Below the pieces are notes generated by a model, which ran no database searches, had not been told where the DNA came from, and saw only the letters and a list, made by a program, of their open reading frames with translations. From NCBI GenBank assembly GCA_044227925.1, contig JBGAVW010000022.1, positions 1 through 64,000 of the forward strand: a DNA stretch of 64,000 nt, given 5' to 3'. The stretch comes from JADJLQ01 sp044227925. GTDB taxonomy: Bacteria > Bacteroidota > Bacteroidia > Chitinophagales > Saprospiraceae. The position numbers and the translations under genes are program-made. Below, piece after piece: positions 9,360 through 18,301 of this stretch. Every line of letters starts with the position of its first letter. The first letter of the stretch is position 1.

Positions 9360-12300
9360 ATGCCCAGATTTTTTTACAAAATTCATTGGAAGATAATGTT
9401 TTCGTGTCTTTCAGTTTTGATTTTTGCCGGTGCTACAGCACAGGCACAAAATATTTCAGGTAAAGTGACTGATCAAAACGGCGAGCCATTAATAGGGGCA
9501 GCTGTACAGGTGAAAGGTACATTGACAGGTACTGTTACCGATATAGACGGAAAATACTCGATTCTGGCAAATGCAAATGATGTTCTTGTAATTACTTATG
9601 TAGGAATGGAATCGCAGGAAGTAGCTATAGGAGGTAAGTCTATAATAGATATTATTTTAAATTCGGATGTACGGATACTTTCTGAAGTGATTGTGACCGC
9701 TCTAGGTATCAAAGAAGATCGCAAAAAACTCAGTTATTCTGCCCAGAGTATCGGAGGTCGCGAATTGCAGGAAACACAACGGGACAATGCGGTAATGGGA
9801 TTACAGGGCAGGGTCGCGGGTTTGTCGCTCACACCTACTTCAGGTATTCCTGGCTCTTCTGTAAATATAACGCTGCGTGGAGTAAACTCAATAGGGAATA
9901 GCAATCAACCCCTGTTTGTCGTGGACGGATTGCCAATCAACAGTGGGACTTTTGATACTCATAACCTGTATTCTGACGGGGCCGGTGTAGCTGCCAATGT
10001 GACCAATAATCGGGATGATGTGGCTAATCGAGTAACCGATCTCAATCCCAATGATATAGAATCCATCACCGTATTAAAAGGACCGGAAGCTGCTGCTTTA
10101 TATGGTAATGAAGGTGCCAACGGGGTAATCCTGATTACAACAAAAAAAGGAAAGGCAGGAGCAGGCAGATTAAATTACAGCAATAGATTTACCTCATCTT
10201 CCATCAACTTATTTCCCGAAGTACAAACTGTATATGCCAGAGGGTTAAATGGAAAAAACGATTTGAATACATCCTCATACTTTGGTGAAAAAATACCCGC
10301 CGGTACAAAATTGTATAATAATTCCGATGCGTTTTATGTGAATGGCTTTAATAACAGGCATGATTTAAGTTTTGATGGCGGATCGGATAACATCACTTAT
10401 AGATTATCTGCTTCCTATTTTAATAATAAAGGAGTGATTCCGGAATCAGGTCAAAAACAATTGAATGTGGCCTTGAATACAGATGCACAACTTTTAAAAA
10501 ATCTCAGGGGCTCTGCCAGGCTAAATTATATCAGTAACCATTCATATATACCTCCCGGGGGAGCAAATGGTTACCTTCTTAGTGTGTTGAATTATCCTTT
10601 ATATGAAGATATGACCAATTATTTAAACCCTGATGGTACCCGCCGTCAGACTACAGCCTTAAGTCCATCCAGTGAATTGGATAATCCATTGTTTTTAGTA
10701 AACAAAAATTTTCGGACAGATAATACCAATCGCACCATATCGAATGTATCGCTAACCTATGATCCGTACAAGTGGTTTTCATTGACTGCCAGGTTAGGTG
10801 CAGATATTTATAGTTCTTTGGGTAACCGTTTTTATCATCCGCAATCCGTAGTGGCCAGTGCGCGTGGTGGATTTATAGAAAATTACAGTGACGACGGCAG
10901 GATATTAAATGGTAATCTTTTTGCTACCGTGAAAAAAAGAGTAGGAAAAATCGGTACTTCATTAGTAGTTGGTACTTCTATTGATGACCGGGAGTCGGAT
11001 ATCAATGCAGCCTATGGTGAAAAATTATTTTTACCTGAATTCAATAGTATAAATAACACCGACCCGTCAACCCAACGAGACAAAAGTAATCTCAAAAGGA
11101 CCAGATTGGTTGCTGCATTTGCAAAAGCAGAAATAAGCCTAAATGATATTTTGATATTAAACCTGAGCGGACGGAATGATTGGTCCTCTACCTTGCCTGT
11201 AGCCAACCGTTCTTATTTTTACCCTTCTGCAGGGGCTTCCTTTTTATTGACCAATTTGCCGATGTTTAAAGATAATGATCGCGTATTGACTTTTGCTAAG
11301 TTACGGGCTTCATATGCTGAAGTAGGTAATCCTGCACCGGCATACCAGATCCAGGCACGGTTGGTTTCACAAACTTCTACCGGAGGTGGTTTTCTATTCG
11401 ACTTTTTTGGAGACAACCCGGCCCTTAAACCTGAGACGGTAAGCAGCTATGAAGTTGGTGGGGACTTTTCATTTTATAAAGGCTTGATCAATGTTGATCT
11501 CGCCTGGTTTTCTAAAAGCATTGTAGATCAGATTGTCACTCAACGATTGAGTTATGGTACGGGATTTATATTTGGATTATTGAATGGAGGAGAACTGAAT
11601 ACAAAAGGGGTTGAGGTACAACTGGGATTGAATCCAATCAGGAAACAAAGTTTTGATTGGAACATAAATGTAAATTTTACAAAATATGCTACCAAAGTCA
11701 TCTCTTTGCCTGCACAGGTAAATGAGTATTATAATTCAGACACCTGGGTGTATGATAATGCAAGGGCTAGTGCCTTTTCGCCAGCTAGTATCTTGGCAGC
11801 ACGATTTAATTCTGCCACCAATAGATTTTATGCACCTATCAACGGGCGTGGGGCCGGCACTGCAACTGCAATAGGTGGATTTAGTTACCTCAGAAATAGT
11901 AAAGGTGATGTCTTAGTGGATCCTTCAAGTGGACTACCATTGACTAATCCCAATTTCTTACCTATAGGAGACCGCAATCCCGATTTCACTATGGGTGTAA
12001 TAAATAAACTGACCTTTAAAAAGAATTTAAGCCTGTCTTTCTTATTTGATTTTCGCAAAGGGGGTGATATATTCAACGGAAATGCCCTGTATCTAGCCCG
12101 TACAGGATTGAATCCAAATACATTAGATCGGGAGACGCCATTTGTAGTAAAGGGTGTAGTCAAAGACGGTAAAGAAGAAACAGAAAGTCCAACGGTGAAT
12201 GCAAAATCAATTGACAGGAACCTATCTTCTCTATATTATACTACTGCAATTCAGCCTGAAGATTTTGTGGAGAGAGATATTAATTGGGTACGCCTCAGGG

Positions 12301-12536
12301 ATATTACGTTGAAATATGATTTTCCTTCATCATTCCTTAAAAAATCTCGGACGATCAAATCACTGGGTGTATTTGTCAATGGAACAGATTTGTTTTTAGC
12401 TACAAACTATTCCGGTGCTGACCCATATGTAAGCAGTACCACTCCGGCCACCGGAGGTGCAGGTGGTTTTGGATTTGATTATGGTAAACTATCATTGCCG
12501 AAAACATTTTCATTTGGTATAAACCTGGGATTATAA
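9360..12536 (+). CDS. SusC/RagA-family TonB-linked outer-membrane protein
   Basis: A 1058-residue TonB-dependent importer. Order of domains: signal peptide (to about 30, ending AQAQ), a carboxypeptidase-regulatory-like domain (NISGKVTDQNGEPLIGAAVQ), a plug domain with SEVIVTALGIKEDRKKLSYS and LRGVNSIGNSNQPLFVVDG, the SusC-specific NPNDIESITVLKGPEAAALYG, and a C-terminal beta barrel ending in aromatic FGINLGL. It forms a substrate-binding pair with the SusD-like lipoprotein 32 bases downstream. No glycoside hydrolase, sulfatase or SusR-type regulator adjoins, so the imported nutrient cannot be predicted. An internal Met at 9396 (MFSCLS) is an alternative start. Confidence 0.95.
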   Translation: MPRFFYKIHWKIMFSCLSVLIFAGATAQAQNISGKVTDQNGEPLIGAAVQVKGTLTGTVTDIDGKYSILANANDVLVITYVGMESQEVAIGGKSIIDIILNSDVRILSEVIVTALGIKEDRKKLSYSAQSIGGRELQETQRDNAVMGLQGRVAGLSLTPTSGIPGSSVNITLRGVNSIGNSNQPLFVVDGLPINSGTFDTHNLYSDGAGVAANVTNNRDDVANRVTDLNPNDIESITVLKGPEAAALYGNEGANGVILITTKKGKAGAGRLNYSNRFTSSSINLFPEVQTVYARGLNGKNDLNTSSYFGEKIPAGTKLYNNSDAFYVNGFNNRHDLSFDGGSDNITYRLSASYFNNKGVIPESGQKQLNVALNTDAQLLKNLRGSARLNYISNHSYIPPGGANGYLLSVLNYPLYEDMTNYLNPDGTRRQTTALSPSSELDNPLFLVNKNFRTDNTNRTISNVSLTYDPYKWFSLTARLGADIYSSLGNRFYHPQSVVASARGGFIENYSDDGRILNGNLFATVKKRVGKIGTSLVVGTSIDDRESDINAAYGEKLFLPEFNSINNTDPSTQRDKSNLKRTRLVAAFAKAEISLNDILILNLSGRNDWSSTLPVANRSYFYPSAGASFLLTNLPMFKDNDRVLTFAKLRASYAEVGNPAPAYQIQARLVSQTSTGGGFLFDFFGDNPALKPETVSSYEVGGDFSFYKGLINVDLAWFSKSIVDQIVTQRLSYGTGFIFGLLNGGELNTKGVEVQLGLNPIRKQSFDWNINVNFTKYATKVISLPAQVNEYYNSDTWVYDNARASAFSPASILAARFNSATNRFYAPINGRGAGTATAIGGFSYLRNSKGDVLVDPSSGLPLTNPNFLPIGDRNPDFTMGVINKLTFKKNLSLSFLFDFRKGGDIFNGNALYLARTGLNPNTLDRETPFVVKGVVKDGKEETESPTVNAKSIDRNLSSLYYTTAIQPEDFVERDINWVRLRDITLKYDFPSSFLKKSRTIKSLGVFVNGTDLFLATNYSGADPYVSSTTPATGGAGGFGFDYGKLSLPKTFSFGINLGL

Positions 12537-12568
12537 TTCATATAATTTATCTTTCAATAGAAGCAATT

Positions 12569-14080
12569 ATGAAAAATATATATAAATCATCAATCATAAT
12601 TTTTGTCCTTGTATTTACTTCATGTGAGAAATACCTTGATGTAAACTTTGATCCTCGCAACCCACAGGTGGTGCAAGGCTTTGCCATTCTGCCTCCTATG
12701 CTATCACAGATGGCAAGAGGGGAGTCATTTGATGTGCGGTTTATTGGAGCTTATACGCAAAACTGGTGTACCCGTACTGCCAATAATGTATGGGATCAGC
12801 ATGGATTTGCAGCCGGCTCTGATGCCGGAGGTGAAATCTGGAGATCTCATTACTGGTCTATAGGTAAAAATGTCGATCTGATAGTGAACGATGCTACTCC
12901 AAAAGAACAATGGGATTATGTAGGTGTAGCACAAGCCATAAGAGCATGGAGTTGGCAGCGTACTACTGACCAGCATGGCGAGATAATATTAAAACAAGCA
13001 TGGGAACCCAACCGCTATGTATTTGACTACGATACCCAGGAAGAAGTTTATGCAGAAGTAGATCGTCTGGCTAATCTTGCAATTGTTAATTTGAATAAAA
13101 CGGGCAATGGTGTTTCAGAGGGCTCCCTTGGAAGAGGTGATCTGGTATACAAAGGGAAAAGAGATAAATGGATCAAATTTACTTATGGCGTATTAGCCAG
13201 AAATGCCCATCGCATTACCAACAAATCTACATACAATCCCTCCAAAGTGATTGAGTATGTGGATAAATCGTTCAGTTCAAATGCCGACAATTTTGGTGTA
13301 CCGCATGCTGGTACCAGCACTGCAGATGGTAATTTTTATGGGCCTACCCGTAATAACCTGGCAAATTTCAGACCTACAAAATTTTTTGTAAACCTTCTTA
13401 ATGGCACAACATTTAAAGGTGTTACTGACCCGCGAATTTCATTTATGCTTACAGCCAGTCCCGATGGTAAATATTACGGAGTCACTCCAACCAAAGTGGA
13501 TTCTACTAATAATACAAATGATCCCAAGCGGATTCCTTTGCTGTGGGGTGCAGGACCTGCAGTAGCCATTACCGCACAGCCAGGGAAATACATTTTTAAA
13601 AACAATGCTGATCACCTGATCATGAATTATTCCGAGCTTCAGTTTATGAAAGCGGAAGCTGCGTTTATTAAAGGAGATAAAACGTTAGCTTTTGACGCTT
13701 TTAAGAAAGGAATCATAGCCCATATGGACTATTGCACCGTAAAGGCAGCAGACAGGGATGCCTATATGATGAGTGCTGCAGTACCTCAGAATGCAAATGA
13801 CTTGACTATAAATGATATCATGTTGCAGAAATACATATCTCAGTGGGTACTGGGTGCTGTCGAAACCTGGGTGGATATGAGGCGACATCATTATGATCCG
13901 GCAGTCTACACGGGTTTTGTATTACCTGATGCTTTGTTTTCAGGAAATGGAGGGAAACCTGCCTATCGAATGCGTCCCAGGTACAATTCAGAATATGTAT
14001 GGAACCTGGAGACCCTAAATAAACTGGGAGGTTCGGATTTGAATTATCATACCAAAGAAACCTGGTTTAGTTTAAAATAA
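12569..14080 (+). CDS. SusD/RagB-family nutrient-binding outer-membrane lipoprotein
   Basis: A 503-residue lipoprotein; the signal ends in LVFTSC with the lipidated Cys near residue 19. It shows the SusD-like_2 pattern CEKYLDVNFDPRNPQ at the mature N-terminus, followed by the mostly helical TPR-like body (for example QFMKAEAAFIKGDKTLAF near residue 355) and a C-terminal Arg/Tyr-rich segment (RMRPRYNSEY). SusD proteins cap the SusC barrel and present oligomeric nutrients at the cell surface. The gene begins 32 bases after susC and is followed by a perfect terminator hairpin, giving a two-gene operon. Confidence 0.93.
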   Translation: MKNIYKSSIIIFVLVFTSCEKYLDVNFDPRNPQVVQGFAILPPMLSQMARGESFDVRFIGAYTQNWCTRTANNVWDQHGFAAGSDAGGEIWRSHYWSIGKNVDLIVNDATPKEQWDYVGVAQAIRAWSWQRTTDQHGEIILKQAWEPNRYVFDYDTQEEVYAEVDRLANLAIVNLNKTGNGVSEGSLGRGDLVYKGKRDKWIKFTYGVLARNAHRITNKSTYNPSKVIEYVDKSFSSNADNFGVPHAGTSTADGNFYGPTRNNLANFRPTKFFVNLLNGTTFKGVTDPRISFMLTASPDGKYYGVTPTKVDSTNNTNDPKRIPLLWGAGPAVAITAQPGKYIFKNNADHLIMNYSELQFMKAEAAFIKGDKTLAFDAFKKGIIAHMDYCTVKAADRDAYMMSAAVPQNANDLTINDIMLQKYISQWVLGAVETWVDMRRHHYDPAVYTGFVLPDALFSGNGGKPAYRMRPRYNSEYVWNLETLNKLGGSDLNYHTKETWFSLK

Positions 14081-14110
14081 ATTCGGAAACTTTAACCTAT
14101 TTATAAAACC

Positions 14111-14146
14111 AAAAAAAAGGATTCGCTCAGGCGAATCCTTTTTTTT
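14111..14146. terminator. Bidirectional Rho-independent terminator between SusD and ettA
   Basis: A perfect 16-bp inverted repeat (A8 GGATTCGC / GCGAATCC T8) with the 4-nt loop TCAG. Poly-A on the left and poly-T on the right let it terminate both the plus-strand SusCD transcript and the minus-strand ettA transcript. Confidence 0.92.
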
Positions 14147-14173
14147 AGTAGTAGGTTTCTTTACAGAAATCAA

Positions 14174-15850
14174 TTACCTGTTGATCACATTCTTAAACCT
14201 CGGCCTCTTTGGTGTCAGATCACCCAATCGTTCTTTTTTCTTCTCCTCATAATCACTGAAGTTGCCTTCAAAGAATACCACTTGACCATCATCTTCAAAA
14301 GAAAGAATATGAGTAGCCAATCGATCTATAAACCATCTGTCGTGTGAGATCACCATCACTGCACCGGCAAAATGTTCAATGGCTTCTTCCAATGCACGCA
14401 ATGTATTTACATCTATATCGTTTGTAGGCTCATCCAACAAAAGCATATTGCCACCGTCTTTCAGAGTCATGGCCAGGTGCAATCGGTTACGCTCTCCTCC
14501 GGATAATACACCTACTTTTTTTTGCTGATCGCTTCCTGTAAAATTAAATCGTGCTAAATAGGATCTGGCATTGATCTCTGTCTTGCCTATCAATATAATA
14601 TCATTACCGCCACTCACCACATCATAGATTGATTTTTCAGGATCAAGATCTTTATGAGTTTGATCTACATACGATAAATGTACAGTTTCGCCAATGGTTA
14701 CTTTGCCACTATCCGGCTTTTCCAGGCCCATAATGATTCTGAATAAAGTAGATTTTCCTACTCCATTGGGTCCAATGATACCTACAATACCGTTTTTAGG
14801 GACGGAAAAAGTGAGATTTTCGAAAAGCAACCTGTCGCCAAATGATTTGCTCAGGCCCTGCGCTTCAATCACTACATCGCCTAATCTTGGTCCGGGAGGA
14901 ATGTATAATTCTAGTGTGGCTTCTTTTTCTTTTACCTCTTCGCTTAATATCTTATCGTACGCATTTAGACGGGCTTTCCCTTTTGATTGCCTGGCCTTGG
15001 GTGACATGCGCACCCACTCCAACTCACGCTCCAGTGTTTTCTTTCTTTTGGTCTCTTGTTTTTCTTCCATTTCAAGTCGCTTGGACTTTTGCTCCAGCCA
15101 GCTACTATAATTTCCTTTATATGGAATACCCTCGCCACGGTCGAGCTCCAGGATCCAGGCGGCTGCGTTGTCCAGGAAGTATCTATCGTGCGTAACGGCT
15201 ATTACTGTACCCGGGAAGTTTTGTAGATATTGCTCCAACCAGAGTACCGACTCTGCATCAAGGTGGTTAGTAGGCTCATCCAATAGCAGGATATCCGGAT
15301 TGCTCAGTAATAATCTGCAAAGGGCCACCCGTCTTCTTTCTCCACCGGATAATACTTTGATTAACTGGTTTTCTTCCGGGCATCTTAGCGCTTCCATGGC
15401 CGTATTGAGCTTATGATCGAGCTCCCATGCATTTTGCTGATCGAGCTTGTCCATGAGGTCAGCTTGCTTTTCGATGAGTTTGTTCATTTCATCATCATCC
15501 AGGGGTTCTGCCAGTTTATTGCAGACATCTTCATATTCTTTCATCAGGGCCACAAGTGCACCCACCCCTTCTTCCACTACTTGTCTTACTGTTTTTTCAG
15601 GATCAAGTTGCGGCTCTTGCTCTAATAATCCGATTTTATAGTCTTTGTCGAAAACTACTTTACCCTGGTAGTTTTGGTCAATACCTGCGATGATACGAAG
15701 CAGACTGGACTTACCGGATCCATTCAGACCGAGTACACCTATCTTGGCTCCGTAATAAAAGCTGAGGTAAATATTTTTAAGTACTTGTTTATTGGGCGGG
15801 TATATTTTATTTACCCCCTCCATTGAAAAAATGATCTTTTCTCCTGCCAT
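14174..15850 (-). CDS. ettA: Energy-dependent translational throttle protein EttA (ABC-F ATPase)
   Basis: A 558-residue soluble protein with two ABC ATPase domains and no membrane segments. Walker A motifs are GLNGSGKSSL (first domain) and GPNGVGKSTL (second); signature motifs LSGGERRRVAL and LSGGERNRLHL; Walker B LLLDEPTNHLD and LLLDEPTNDID. The linker (EMEEKQETKRKKTLERELEW, then RQSKGKARLNAYD) is typical of EttA, which gates the first elongation step on the ribosomal E site in response to the ATP/ADP ratio. It opens with MAGEKIIFSMEGVNKIYPP, the family's usual N-terminus. It stands alone, divergent from glgE. A second ABC-F gene (Uup type) lies at 52851-54689. Confidence 0.95.
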   Translation of the reverse strand: MAGEKIIFSMEGVNKIYPPNKQVLKNIYLSFYYGAKIGVLGLNGSGKSSLLRIIAGIDQNYQGKVVFDKDYKIGLLEQEPQLDPEKTVRQVVEEGVGALVALMKEYEDVCNKLAEPLDDDEMNKLIEKQADLMDKLDQQNAWELDHKLNTAMEALRCPEENQLIKVLSGGERRRVALCRLLLSNPDILLLDEPTNHLDAESVLWLEQYLQNFPGTVIAVTHDRYFLDNAAAWILELDRGEGIPYKGNYSSWLEQKSKRLEMEEKQETKRKKTLERELEWVRMSPKARQSKGKARLNAYDKILSEEVKEKEATLELYIPPGPRLGDVVIEAQGLSKSFGDRLLFENLTFSVPKNGIVGIIGPNGVGKSTLFRIIMGLEKPDSGKVTIGETVHLSYVDQTHKDLDPEKSIYDVVSGGNDIILIGKTEINARSYLARFNFTGSDQQKKVGVLSGGERNRLHLAMTLKDGGNMLLLDEPTNDIDVNTLRALEEAIEHFAGAVMVISHDRWFIDRLATHILSFEDDGQVVFFEGNFSDYEEKKKERLGDLTPKRPRFKNVINR

Positions 15851-16156
15851 ATAGATTGATGAAAATTGGGGTGCAAATATAGGGAATCGAAGCCAGAAGA
15901 GACTTTATAATTAAAGGAAGTTAAAATGCACTGAAGGCAAAGCCAAAATTCATTTTGATTTATTTCTTACAAATTACTTTAGGATTGATACTTGAAAGGA
16001 TATAACTACCACAATATTTTTTTGAATCAGCTCTTTGTATATACTTCTACTAATTTTTCCAATATGGGTTGTTTCTATTCTAATTATTAATATGCGGATT
16101 TACCCAGATTAAATACAAATATTCCTATTTTCGCTCCAGATCAATACTATTTAAGA
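15851..16156. other. Divergent intergenic region between ettA and glgE
   Basis: About 306 AT-rich bases without a convincing ORF or RNA. A TATTTTCG (16126-16133), about 23 bases before the glgE start, differs at one position from the Bacteroidota -7 consensus TAnnTTTG. No matching -33 TTTG lies at the usual distance, so this is only a hint of the glgE promoter. Confidence 0.35.
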
Positions 16157-18106
16157 ATGAATGTAAATGGGCAAAGTCGTGTATACGCAGCTGTATTGTC
16201 ACCTGTAGTTGATGGCGGACAATATTCTATAAGAAGGGTAGTGGGGCAATCTGTAAAAGTAGAAGCGCAGGTATTATGCGATGGGCATGATGTGATTCAG
16301 GCCGCATTGCAATTCAGGCATACCTCCCAATCTAAATGGAATGAGCATAGAATCTGGAGTCATGCTGAAGACCGATGGGACGGGAAATTTACGGTAGACA
16401 AACAAGGTGACTGGGAATACAGAGTGGCAGGCTGGGTAGACCATGGTCTGAGCTGGCGTGAAGGATTACAGAAAAAAGCATATGACGGCCAGTATGTAAA
16501 GACAGAGCTGGCCGATGGTATACCCATATTTGAAGCCATTATGAAACATTACCCTGAGCATAAACAGGCTATAGAACTACTAAAAAATTTAATCAGCCTG
16601 ATAGAGGATGAATCTAAATACGAAGATGCTGTACGGTCCGCTCTCAGTAATGATATTTTGCATATACTCTATACTTGTCCCGAAAAGAAATTTATAAGCC
16701 ATAGTAAATCCTACCCATTGTATGTAGATCGGAAGAGAGCATTATTCAGTGCCTGGTATGAATTTTTCCCAAGGTCAGCATCCGAAGTGCCAGGCCAGCA
16801 CGGCACCTTTAAAGATTGCGAAAAACTGTTGCCAAGGGTGAAAGAAATGGGTTTTGATGTATTGTATTTCCCCCCCATCCATCCAATAGGGGAGGTGAAC
16901 AGAAAAGGAAAAAACAACGCTACCGTAGCTGAAGAAGGAGATGTAGGATCTCCCTGGGGAATTGGTTCTAAATTTGGTGGGCATGATGCCGTACATCCTG
17001 ATTTGGGTACATTAGATGAGTATACATCATTAATTACGAAAGCTAAAGATTTAGGTATTGATATAGCTCTTGATTTTGCATTACAATGTGCTCCCGACCA
17101 CCCCTGGGTAAAAGAACATCCATCCTGGTTTAAATGGCGCAGCGATGGAACGGTACAGTATGCTGAGAATCCACCCAAAAAATACCAGGATATACTTCCA
17201 ATTTATTTTGAAACAGAAGATTGGCGCGCATTATGGACCGAAATATACAGAGTAGTAAAATACTGGTGTGAACAGGGGGTAACCATTTTCAGGGTGGACA
17301 ATCCGCACACCAAGCCATTTGCATTTTGGGAATGGCTCATAGCGGAAATAAAAAAGGACTACCCGGATATTATATTTTTATCGGAAGCATTTACCCGATC
17401 CGCGTTGATGTATCATTTGGGAAAAATCGGTTTTACTCAAAGCTATAACTATTTTCCCTGGAAAAACTCCAAGCAGGAATTGATTGGATATATGGACGAA
17501 CTTACCCGGGGAAGTACTGGCGAAATATTCCGGCCAAATTTTTGGCCCAATACACCTGATATCAATACATTCCCTATGCAATCTGCCAATCAGGCACTCT
17601 TTATGATCCGTACTTTTCTGGCTGCAACACTGAGCAGCAGCTATGGCATGTATGGTCCCGCCTGGGAAATGATGATACGGGATGCCATGCCAGGTAAAGA
17701 AGAGTATTACCGATCAGAAAAATATGAGATCTACCATTGGGACTGGAATAAGAAAAATTCAATCACTATGCTGATCACCATGCTTAATAAAATCCGCAAT
17801 GCGCATCCTGCTTTTTATGAAACCAATAACTGGGAAAATATAAACATTCAGAATGAACAGATGATTGCATATTACAAACAATCGGAAGATGGTTCGGATA
17901 AGATCTTATGTGTAGTGAGTCTGCATCCCTATGAAAAACAGTCGGCTTCGCTCCAGGCTCCACTTCATAGAATCGGAGTACATGCAGGTCAACAGTTTGT
18001 GGTGAATGATCTCATCAGTGGTAATTCGTGGATATGGAATCAGGAGTGGAACTATGTGGCATTGGATCCAGGGCTGCCATTTCATCTATTTCATGTAAAG
18101 GCGTAG
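16157..18106 (+). CDS. glgE: Alpha-1,4-glucan:maltose-1-phosphate maltosyltransferase (GlgE, GH13_3)
   Basis: A 649-residue cytoplasmic enzyme that extends alpha-1,4-glucans using maltose 1-phosphate. The N-terminal DUF3416-type domain (about 1-200) precedes the GH13 barrel. The catalytic nucleophile is Asp381 in FRVDNPHTKPFAFWEW and the acid/base is Glu410 in FLSEAFTR. Their 29-residue spacing equals that of the characterised Streptomyces enzyme (Asp394/Glu423). Other family marks are FPPIHPIG, KGKNN, GIGSKFGGHDAVHPDLG and FRPNFWPNTPDI. Length is normal. The partner genes for maltose-1-phosphate supply (treS, pep2/mak) and branching (glgB) are not in this window, so it is a solitary glgE or its partners lie elsewhere. 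Confidence 0.92.
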   Translation: MNVNGQSRVYAAVLSPVVDGGQYSIRRVVGQSVKVEAQVLCDGHDVIQAALQFRHTSQSKWNEHRIWSHAEDRWDGKFTVDKQGDWEYRVAGWVDHGLSWREGLQKKAYDGQYVKTELADGIPIFEAIMKHYPEHKQAIELLKNLISLIEDESKYEDAVRSALSNDILHILYTCPEKKFISHSKSYPLYVDRKRALFSAWYEFFPRSASEVPGQHGTFKDCEKLLPRVKEMGFDVLYFPPIHPIGEVNRKGKNNATVAEEGDVGSPWGIGSKFGGHDAVHPDLGTLDEYTSLITKAKDLGIDIALDFALQCAPDHPWVKEHPSWFKWRSDGTVQYAENPPKKYQDILPIYFETEDWRALWTEIYRVVKYWCEQGVTIFRVDNPHTKPFAFWEWLIAEIKKDYPDIIFLSEAFTRSALMYHLGKIGFTQSYNYFPWKNSKQELIGYMDELTRGSTGEIFRPNFWPNTPDINTFPMQSANQALFMIRTFLAATLSSSYGMYGPAWEMMIRDAMPGKEEYYRSEKYEIYHWDWNKKNSITMLITMLNKIRNAHPAFYETNNWENINIQNEQMIAYYKQSEDGSDKILCVVSLHPYEKQSASLQAPLHRIGVHAGQQFVVNDLISGNSWIWNQEWNYVALDPGLPFHLFHVKA

Positions 18107-18146
18107 AGAAATCTAATTTAGTTTACTTCAGAAAGACTTTACTTCA

Positions 18147-18167
18147 AATCCTGATCTGTCCAGGATT
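18147..18167. repeat. Small hairpin between convergent genes
   Basis: AATCCTG (18147-18153) pairs perfectly with CAGGATT (18161-18167) across a 7-nt loop, 41 bases after the glgE stop. No T-run follows, so it is at best a weak terminator or a processing hairpin. Confidence 0.3.
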
Positions 18168-18301
18168 CAAATCCGCAGGCTATTTGCTTGCACTAGTGTA
18201 AGAATTGGTTCCCGAAAATTGCTTTATGCTGTGAATTGAATTTTGATAACATTTTAAGTAGGAATATTTTGGGTCTGGGTTTTTCGATAGATTTTATTTA
18301 A

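Noticed and set aside
9360..14080. SusC/SusD pair as part of a polysaccharide-utilisation locus
   Set aside because: No glycoside hydrolase, lyase, sulfatase or SusR/HTCS regulator adjoins.
14694..15110. Open frame of 138 codons on the plus strand inside ettA
   Set aside because: It lies wholly antisense to a well-conserved ABC-F gene and has no recognisable domain; it is a shadow frame.
16711..17178. Open frame of 155 codons on the minus strand inside glgE
   Set aside because: Antisense to the GH13 barrel, which carries the conserved motifs; no independent support.
18155..18180. T-loop-like sequence (GGATTCAAATCC) suggesting a tRNA
   Set aside because: The flanking bases do not form the five-pair T stem, and no acceptor or anticodon arm can be drawn around it.
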